Source: DAIOFH01 sp036745875 (lineage in GTDB: Bacteria > Planctomycetota > SZUA-567). Taken from it: a stretch of DNA of 47,932 nt. The DNA lies in contig DAIOFH010000009.1 in the NCBI GenBank assembly GCA_036745875.1, forward strand, positions 1 to 47,932, read 5' to 3'. Below are positions 42,699 to 47,932 of the stretch, in pieces; position 1 is the stretch's first letter; each line of letters opens with the position of its first letter. Position numbers and translations under genes: made by a program. A model generated the notes under the pieces. The model was given only the letters and a program-made list of their open reading frames with translations, was not told the DNA's origin and did not search any database.

Positions 42699-43092
42699 TT
42701 TTTCCTGTCCCTTGTTTGGAAGCGTTTGTCAAAATACCGAACGTACTGAAAACGCTTTCATCACCCCGTAATTTTTATTTATGTCTCACCGTCCAGGCAG
42801 GCCTTCTTGGAAAAACGGTGAAAAAATGCGGCAATTATCACGAAATTGAATGATAGTTGCCATAAGTGGCTACTGGTATAGGGAATACCATGAGGTGAGT
42901 ATACGCTGAAATTTCAACTCTTGCCGAATTTTTTTGCTTGGTTTTTCCCAGAAGGAGTTTTATCGACGTTTTCGATGCGTCGATAGGTACGGAATGGCTA
43001 TGTTTATTTGGTAATTTTGGCGGCGCTTTTCCGGTTCGGCTGAGGGTGATTTTCCGGAAATTGCCTCAAGCTTACGTTTTAAACATCTTCAT
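42699..43092. other. opgG upstream region, no gene
   Basis: No coding frame is supported in these 394 bases. They contain the LacI-type operator candidate (42747-42760), a perfect inverted repeat TATCGACG/CGTCGATA (42961-42985, 9-base loop) and nested TTTCCGG/CCGGAAA (43028-43060). The latter two lie just past the MocR-type gene stop and may help end its transcript, although no T-run follows. Confidence 0.5.
42747..42760. promoter_or_regulatory. LacI/CcpA-type operator candidate before opgG
   Basis: TGAAAACGCTTTCA matches the cre consensus TGWAARCGYTWNCW at every position and is a near-palindrome around CG. A weaker relative (TGGAAGCGTTTGTC) lies about 30 bases nearer the gene, near 42717-42730. 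This implies a LacI/GalR-family regulator acting on the glucan operon; no such gene is in the window. Confidence 0.5.
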
Positions 43093-44508
43093 TTATTTTT
43101 TCACTTTTCTTTTTCCTTTACGCACCGTCAACACCGATTCCATGATTTCCAGCCCGACCCGCAACTTTCCAAGGGTCGGCGTGGAGGCCAGCGCCACGCG
43201 CAGATACTTGTCCGGCATGGCTCTGCCGCAGAGGAAGCGTTCGGAATGATAGACGCCGACGCCGCGATCCTGCAATGTCTTTTCTATCTCCCTGCCGGCG
43301 GCATGTTCCGGGAGCGGCAGCCAGCGGAAAAATGCCAGTGGATGACCTGTTTTGGGAGCGTCGGGAAAATATTCGTAAAATAGCGCGTTCGCCGTTTTGG
43401 CCAGCTTTCTTTTTTCCCCAATCACCTCGTCGGCTGCGCCGGAAAGTATCATTTCCGTTATTACCTCGGCGTCGAGGGAGGATGTTTTTACATTGATGTT
43501 GAATATTGCCCTTTCGATCCGTTGCTTGTACTTTTCTGCAAATGCCAGGTAGGCGACGCGCAGGCCGGAGCAAATCGACTTCGACGTGCCGCAGAGGTAG
43601 ATGGTATTTTCGGGAATGATGTTGAAAAACGCCCGTTTGTAATCCTTGACGATGCCCGCCGTCAGGAAAGCGTACAGGTCGTCCTCGATCAGCAAAAGCC
43701 CGTGCTTGGCGATCACTTCGGCGATTTCCCCTTTTCTCCTGTCCGACATCATGACTGTCGTCGGATTGCAGCAGGACGGCATGAGGAACACGCCCTTCAC
43801 GTCGGCCAGGCGGCACTGGTAATCGAGTTCGTCGGCAAGCATTCCCTCGTCGTCGCTTTCGACCGGCACCAGTTGGACATTGTACAATTTCGCCAGCTCG
43901 ATGAAGTTGGAAAATGTGTAATAATCCACCGCGATACGGTCCCCCGGCGAGAAAAGCCCCATGAGCGTCACTGTTATGGCGTTGAGCGTACCGGACGCAA
44001 TCGCCATATTTTCCGGCGCCACCGTGACGCCGAATCGTTCCATCCAGTTGATGCCGGCCGCCTTGTGGTGGGCCATGCCGGTCGGGTCGTCATAGCTCAG
44101 CAGTTGCTCCAGGTATTTTTTCTGCATTATCTTTTTCAACGTTCTGGCGGCGACGGAATTGCACTGTTCAAACGAGGCGACGAAGGCCAGGTCGATGCGC
44201 TCGCTGGATGTCTTGGATATGGTGATGGACCGCGCGGCGTTCGGGGACACGTAGGTGCCGCTGCCGGTGACGGCATAGACCAGGCCCTTGAGTTCGCAAC
44301 GCTTGTAGACGCGGGTGACAGTGGTGAAGTTGATGTCCAGAAAGTCCGCGAGTTCGCGCTGTGGCGGCAGCTTGGTGTCCGGAGCAAGAAAGCCGTTGAC
44401 GATGTCCTGCTCCAGAAGGGCGGCAAGCGACAGATAGATGGGTCGCTCCAGCAGGCTGCGGTCCGGCTTCCACGACATTGGATAGTTTGCGAACGAGTTT
44501 ATCGGCAT
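43093..44508 (-). CDS. MocR-type transcriptional regulator (GntR HTH + aminotransferase fold)
   Basis: A 471-residue regulator of the MocR/PdxR group. The N-terminal winged HTH (about 19-85, LPPQRELADFLDINFTTVTRVYK) is joined to a class I aminotransferase-like domain with the PLP lysine K310 in CGTSKSICSG and NPTTVMM upstream. Such proteins sense PLP or amino compounds and usually act on a divergent neighbour. CAGGAG precedes the ATG at 44508. Two perfect 18-bp direct repeats lie directly upstream, in the gap to the azlC fragment, so the original target may now be partly deleted. The effector is unknown. Confidence 0.9.
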   Translation of the reverse strand: MPINSFANYPMSWKPDRSLLERPIYLSLAALLEQDIVNGFLAPDTKLPPQRELADFLDINFTTVTRVYKRCELKGLVYAVTGSGTYVSPNAARSITISKTSSERIDLAFVASFEQCNSVAARTLKKIMQKKYLEQLLSYDDPTGMAHHKAAGINWMERFGVTVAPENMAIASGTLNAITVTLMGLFSPGDRIAVDYYTFSNFIELAKLYNVQLVPVESDDEGMLADELDYQCRLADVKGVFLMPSCCNPTTVMMSDRRKGEIAEVIAKHGLLLIEDDLYAFLTAGIVKDYKRAFFNIIPENTIYLCGTSKSICSGLRVAYLAFAEKYKQRIERAIFNINVKTSSLDAEVITEMILSGAADEVIGEKRKLAKTANALFYEYFPDAPKTGHPLAFFRWLPLPEHAAGREIEKTLQDRGVGVYHSERFLCGRAMPDKYLRVALASTPTLGKLRVGLEIMESVLTVRKGKRKVKK

Positions 44509-44520
44509 AATCGCTCCTGA

Positions 44521-44589
44521 AATTGTAATCCATACAATTGTACTGTTTAATATCTGTGTTCGAATATAAATAATTGTAATCCATACAAT
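44521..44589. promoter_or_regulatory. Two 18-bp direct repeats, probable MocR operator
   Basis: AATTGTAATCCATACAAT occurs perfectly at 44521-44538 and 44572-44589, a 51-bp period (about five helical turns). Each copy is itself an inverted repeat ATTGTA-N5-TACAAT. MocR dimers are known to bind spaced direct repeats, so this pair is the likely operator. The core TTGTAATCCA recurs at 45788-45797. Confidence 0.75.
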
Positions 44590-44672
44590 ATAATGATTGA
44601 TAATTTGCATGGCAATGATAAACTACCGACCAATAAGACGCGCATAGCAAATGCCGTAAAGGAGCGGTTGTC

Positions 44673-44911
44673 ATGGCCCAGGCGGGTGAAGTTAAAAAAG
44701 CGTTTATCGCGGCTTTGCCGCAGACCATGCCCATATTCGCGGGATTCACTTTTCTGGGGATCGCCTATGGGCTGTATATGCGGGCGGCGGGCTTTCCCGC
44801 GATCTATCCCGTCGTCATGAGTTTGACCATCTTTGCCGGGTCGATGGAATTTGTCGCAGCCGGGTTCCTCTGCGGTCAGTTCGAGCCGCTTCGCGCCCTG
44901 CTGGTTGCCTC
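44673..44911 (+). pseudogene. AzlC-family permease, N-terminal fragment
   Basis: The first 80 or so residues of an AzlC-type branched-chain amino acid exporter subunit (full length about 230): KAFIAALPQTMPIFAGFTFL, GIAYGLYMRAAGFP and TIFAGSMEFVAAGFL are recognisable. AAAGGAG precedes the ATG at 44673. The family similarity stops at LLVASMA, exactly where thioesterase sequence begins in another frame. No AzlD partner is present. It looks like the 5' remnant left by a deletion, next to the MocR-type gene that may have controlled it. Confidence 0.75.
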
Positions 44912-45232
44912 CATGGCGGCGTGTACGCGTCCATCATCGACACCGCCGCCTATTACGCCGCCTACTGCAGTGTGCCGGAGGACTCCGGCCTCATCTCGAT
45001 CGACCTGAAGGTGGACAACCTGGCTGCGGTGAAGGAAGGGCGGATAATTGCCGAAGGCAAGCTGGTCAAGGCCGGGCGCACGATTTGCCTCAGCGAGGTG
45101 GTTGTCAAAAGCCCCGTAGGTAAGCTCCTCGCCCACGGTACGTCCAAGCTGTTGGTCACCCGCGACCTGCAAACGCTGGAACAGACCGTTGCGGCGCGCG
45201 GCCATGAGCCCTTGCCGCCGAAATTCGCCTAG
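44912..45232 (+). pseudogene. PaaI-type hotdog thioesterase, C-terminal fragment
   Basis: The frame begins at HGGVYASIIDTAAYYAA, the conserved HGG of hotdog-fold PaaI-like thioesterases, and continues through LKVDNLAAVKEGRIIAEG to TSKLLVTRDL and a TAG stop at 45230-45232. The N-terminal 40-50 residues and start codon are missing, and the join to the azlC fragment is out of frame. It would have hydrolysed acyl- or aryl-CoA thioesters; it is now very probably inactive. Confidence 0.75.
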
Positions 45233-45245
45233 CGTCGCCAGCCGC

Positions 45246-45570
45246 TCATTTTTCCACGCTTTCGATTTTCTTAGCCCCGGCCTCGTGCATGCGCTCCTCA
45301 GGCGTAGGCATGTAAGGAGACAACACCGCCAAGCCGCCCCACGCCACAAGGAAGGACAAGATCCCGACCATCAGCCCGGTCTTGAGCCAGACTATAAAAT
45401 TCACCGAGGTCCAATCGCGCTTTTCCAGCATGCCAAGGGCCGCTATATTGGCGGTGGAGCCGATCATGGTGATGTTTCCACCGAGGCATGCGCCGTGCAG
45501 GAGCGCCCACAACAGCGGAGTATCCTCGAGCTGGCTCACCACCGGCATGAACGCGGCGACAAAAACAGGG
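45246..45570 (-). pseudogene. SLC13/ArsB-like anion permease, C-terminal fragment
   Basis: About 105 residues from the end of a sodium- or proton-coupled anion permease: VAAFMPVVSQLED, LLWALLHGACLGGNITMIGS and TANIAALGML are the second conserved hairpin of this superfamily, followed by a last TM and a charged tail. The upstream two thirds are missing; the reading frame changes at about 45560-45575, where PTS-IIA-like sequence takes over. Convergent with the thioesterase fragment, 13 bases apart. Confidence 0.7.
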
Positions 45571-45727
45571 CGAGATGGAGCAGGAGTGAGTGGACCACCT
45601 GGTCGTCGCCGTCCGCCTGGCACTCGTGAAGAATGTCCTCGGGACGAAAAAGCGAGGCCAGGCTGATGCCGCGAATGACAGTAGTCATTCGCGTGATGTT
45701 GGTACGGGTGTGCAGTCGGGTCGACAT
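45571..45727 (-). pseudogene. PTS EIIA (PtsN-like) N-terminal fragment
   Basis: About 50 residues beginning at ATG 45727: RGISLASLFRPEDILHECQA, then DGDDQVVHSLLLHLA, resembles the start of PtsN-type EIIA domains (LxxLLxPExI followed by xxKxExLxxL). The phosphorylated His region is missing because the sequence switches frame into a permease C-terminus. The assignment rests on a short stretch and is tentative; some transporters carry such a domain, so both pieces may come from one original gene. Confidence 0.4.
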
Positions 45728-46040
45728 AGATTATATCCCGGGAAAGTTGCCGCAGCGCATCCCGTCGTCAATCGACAAAGTGAAGTTTTGTAATCCACAT
45801 ATTTGACAGTACCGAATGAACTTTGAATCGTGGTTATTGATACAATCATATGCGAAACCGTAATTGCTGTCAATGCTTGCAGAAATTCGACGTTGAACGG
45901 GCGTCCCGATATTTTGCTGCTGCGGAATTTTTCTTGACGCCTCGGGTCCCCTGATGGATTGTATAATACCATTGGAGTGGCTGGCGCTCCAAAGAAAGCG
46001 GTTTTGTTGAAAACAGGTTTGATATGAAGGGAGAACGGGG
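45728..46040. other. Upstream region of the purine permease, no gene
   Basis: No coding frame is supported. TTGTAATCCA (45788-45797) repeats the core of the MocR direct repeats. A perfect TATAAT (45962-45967) has TTGACG at 45934-45939, but the 22-base spacer is too long for a standard sigma70 promoter. No purine riboswitch is recognisable before the permease. Confidence 0.45.
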
Positions 46041-47399
46041 ATGTTCGAAAGAATGTTCAAACTAAAAGAGCACAACACAACCGTCTACATTGAAATGACC
46101 GCAGGGCTTACCACCTTTATGACCATGGCGTACATCCTGGCGGTAAACCCGGGAATCCTTGGCGATGCGGGAATGGACAGGGGGGCCGTTTTCACCGCAA
46201 CGGCGCTTTCAGCTTTTGTTGCGACATGGTGCATGGCGTTTTTCGCCAATCTGCCGTTCGCCCTGGCCGCCGGCATGGGCCTGAACGCCTACTTCGCGTA
46301 TGTCGTCGCTCCCAAGTGGGGGTGGCAGGTCGCGCTTCTGGCAGTGTTTATCGAAGGTATCATCTTTATCCTGCTGTCCTTCATCAACGCGCGCGAGGCG
46401 ATTTTCAATGGAATCCCTAGATCGCTGAAAAATGCCGTCGGCGTCGGTATCGGCCTTTTCATCTGTTTCATCGGCCTGCTCAATAGCGGCATCATCGTCG
46501 GCAGCCCGGCCACCAAGGTTACCCTGGGCGACCTGAAGGGGCTGACGGTGATCCTGACCCTGATCGGCCTGGTCATCACCGCCGTCCTGTCGGTCAAAAA
46601 GGTCCGTGGCGCGCTGTTATGGGGCATTCTCATCACCTACGGCCTCGGCATCCTCTGCCAGATGGCCGGTCTGTATGTTCCCGACCCGGCCGCCGGCATG
46701 TACAGCCTGTATCCCACCAACAGCGCGGGCGAGTTCGCCATCATATCGCTCCCGCCGATAAACGGCGAATATACCCTGTTTGGCGCTCTCAGCTCCGGCT
46801 CATTCAGCAATATCGGCATCCTCGATATGGCGATGGTTGTCTTCGCCTTCCTTTTTGTTGATATTTTCGACACCATCGGCACCCTGATCGGCGTGTCCAC
46901 CAAGGCGAACATGCTGGACAAGGACGGCAAGCTGCCCGCGTTGAAGCCGGCGCTTCTCTCCGACGCTGTCGGTACGGTGTTTGGCGCGGCTGTCGGCACC
47001 TCCACCGTCACCACCTATGTGGAAAGCGCGGCAGGCGTCGCCGAAGGCGGCAAAACCGGTCTTACCGCACTGACTACCGGGTTCCTTTTCCTGCTTGCCC
47101 TTATTTTCTCGCCGGTCTTTGGCGCTATCCCCGCTTTTGCCACTGCTCCCGCTCTGATCATGGTTGGCCTGTTCATGACCGAGTCCATTCTCAAGATCGA
47201 CTTCAGCGATTACTCGGAAGCGTTCCCCGCGTTCCTCTGCATCGTCATGATGCCGTTTGCCTACAGCATTTCAGAAGGCTTGATCTTCGGCGTGCTCAGC
47301 TACGTCATCATCAAGCTCCTGACTGGCAAGGCCAGGGATATCAGCGCGATGATGTATGTCATCGCCATCCTCTTCCTCGCCAAGATACTGCTGGGATGA
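46041..47399 (+). CDS. AzgA-type purine permease (NCS2)
   Basis: A 452-residue polytopic permease of the AzgA-like NCS2 branch (PbuG, AdeP/GhxP-like), taking up adenine, guanine or hypoxanthine with protons. Family signatures are EMTAGLTTFMTMAYILAVNP (18-37), ALAAGMGLNAYF (about 76-87), VDIFDTIGTLIG and GTSTVTTYVESAAGVAEGGK (about 323-342). About 13 hydrophobic segments and the length fit. GGGAG lies upstream of the ATG at 46041. It is apparently monocistronic with a strong terminator 40 bases downstream. Confidence 0.92.
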   Translation: MFERMFKLKEHNTTVYIEMTAGLTTFMTMAYILAVNPGILGDAGMDRGAVFTATALSAFVATWCMAFFANLPFALAAGMGLNAYFAYVVAPKWGWQVALLAVFIEGIIFILLSFINAREAIFNGIPRSLKNAVGVGIGLFICFIGLLNSGIIVGSPATKVTLGDLKGLTVILTLIGLVITAVLSVKKVRGALLWGILITYGLGILCQMAGLYVPDPAAGMYSLYPTNSAGEFAIISLPPINGEYTLFGALSSGSFSNIGILDMAMVVFAFLFVDIFDTIGTLIGVSTKANMLDKDGKLPALKPALLSDAVGTVFGAAVGTSTVTTYVESAAGVAEGGKTGLTALTTGFLFLLALIFSPVFGAIPAFATAPALIMVGLFMTESILKIDFSDYSEAFPAFLCIVMMPFAYSISEGLIFGVLSYVIIKLLTGKARDISAMMYVIAILFLAKILLG

Positions 47400-47439
47400 T
47401 CCGGCTGGGCTGTATCAGTTGATGTGTTTTGTTTATTTT

Positions 47440-47474
47440 CGCCCATTCCGCAACGCGGAATGGGCGGATTTTTT
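47440..47474 (+). terminator. Rho-independent terminator of the purine permease
   Basis: CGCCCATTCCGC (47440-47451) and GCGGAATGGGCG (47455-47466) form a perfect 12-bp stem with a 3-base loop, followed by GATTTTTT. Confidence 0.92.
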
Positions 47475-47478
47475 AACA

Positions 47479-47513
47479 ATTCTCCCCCTTTCCGGGACGG
47501 GAAGGGGGAGAAT
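47479..47513. repeat. C-rich/G-rich inverted repeat
   Basis: ATTCTCCCCCTTTCC (47479-47493) and GGGAAGGGGGAGAAT (47499-47513) form a 15-bp stem with one wobble pair and a 5-base loop, directly after the terminator. It resembles short palindromic repeats scattered in other genomes. Confidence 0.6.
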
Positions 47514-47575
47514 AACCTCACCGCTGGAGAGAGGGCGGTTATGGCGTATGTGAAAGAGGGTCACGGCAAAATTGC

Positions 47576-47633
47576 ACCTGCGGGCCGTGGGCTGTCGGCC
47601 CGCAGGTACGTTACCGCAGGTTCGGAGGAACCT
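47576..47633. repeat. Two further inverted repeats
   Basis: ACCTGCGGGCC/GGCCCGCAGGT (47576-47607) has an 11-bp perfect stem and a 10-base loop; AGGTTC/GAACCT (47618-47633) has a 6-bp stem and a 4-base loop. Neither has a T-run. Confidence 0.55.
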
Positions 47634-47658
47634 ACCTCTATGGGGTATCGATGAATAA

Positions 47659-47746
47659 AGCCGGGTGTCGAAGAAATCGGAGCCGTCTTCGCACAGTCGA
47701 AAACGGCTCCCGACCCGGCAAGGATGCATGCTGGCTAAGGCATGCA
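47659..47746. repeat. Large imperfect hairpin and adjoining palindromes
   Basis: GGAGCCGT (47679-47686) pairs with ACGGCTCC (47703-47710), and outside it GCCGGGT (47660-47666) with ACCCGGC (47713-47719), giving one long interrupted hairpin. Next to it TGCATGC (47725-47731) and GCATGCA (47740-47746) form a 7-bp inverted repeat. No protein gene is supported from 47400 to the window end. Confidence 0.45.
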
Positions 47747-47932
47747 AAAAAGCATATGCATTACTCGAAAGATATCTGGACCTTGACTTCGTTCACGTAT
47801 CACTGTTTGGCATACCGACTGCTTCCAGCCGAAAGTCTCTTCTTCCGCACCGTCGCGCTGCTTTCATTTCCGGCTTGCTATTCGCTATAAAGTGATGTCT
47901 GCAATTTGAACCCGCAATAACCCAAATCCACC

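Noticed and set aside
45728..46040. Purine riboswitch before the AzgA-type permease
   Set aside because: The conserved junction sequences and loop-loop arms are not visible.
47665..47895. Short open frames near the right edge
   Set aside because: They run through a large hairpin and palindromes, lack ribosome sites and match no family.

Overview
The window is a stretch of chromosome from a diderm (Gram-negative) bacterium with moderately high GC. This follows from a lipid A-type acyltransferase, the periplasmic glucan genes opgG/opgH and a giant secreted TPR protein ending in an outer-membrane beta-barrel. The methionine synthase without a reactivation domain, the phoH-pgpH-ybeY-corC order and the small Cys/His proteins would suit an anaerobe such as a Desulfobacterota (deltaproteobacterial) lineage. 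That taxonomic guess is inference; nothing in the window fixes it.

Layout. 0.2-4.1 kb (minus): metH (short form), metF and a YhcH-family gene. 4.3-5.7 kb: a sodium:neurotransmitter-type symporter. 5.7-14.4 kb (plus): a housekeeping run of phoH, pgpH (7TM-HD), ybeY, a CorC/HlyC CBS protein, a cupin, a HAD phosphatase, a DUF2726 membrane protein, a lipid A-type acyltransferase and a flavodoxin-like reductase. 14.5-14.7 kb: tRNA-Lys and tRNA-Glu behind a consensus promoter and before a terminator.

14.9-33.3 kb is an exopolysaccharide locus. Reading leftward from 26.6 kb on the minus strand it encodes a GT-C-like membrane protein, an SMR-type small transporter, a GtrB-type polyprenyl-phosphate glycosyltransferase, a CotH-type kinase, a PilZ-carrying cellulose-synthase-like enzyme, an MBOAT O-acyltransferase, an AlgJ/AlgX-like SGNH protein whose catalytic motifs look lost, and a GH5 endoglucanase interrupted by one in-frame TAG. 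Divergently, a 1957-residue TPR plus beta-barrel protein is a candidate BcsC/PgaA-like export channel. No BcsB-like gene is visible. Three diverged copies of a 76-80 bp intergenic element sit at 12.7, 18.7 and 21.2 kb, two of them starting on the stop codon of the preceding gene.

33.3-43 kb: an acyltransferase-3 remnant, a small Cys/His PAS-like protein, DUF523, small hypothetical genes, a GH15-like protein, and an osmoregulated-periplasmic-glucan module: a GH144-type glucanase convergent with opgG, a 136-residue ORF that looks like the detached N-terminus of OpgH, and opgH.

43-47.9 kb: a MocR-type regulator with two perfect 18-bp direct repeats in front of it, a block of four gene fragments joined at two deletion-like junctions (azlC/thioesterase and PTS-IIA/SLC13 permease), an AzgA-type purine permease, and a series of strong inverted repeats to the window end.

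The active theme is envelope carbohydrate: a c-di-GMP-responsive secreted glucan with machinery for acetyl, glycosyl and possibly phosphoryl decoration, beside a beta-1,2-glucan system. The stop codon, fragments and degenerate catalytic residues point to ongoing gene decay.
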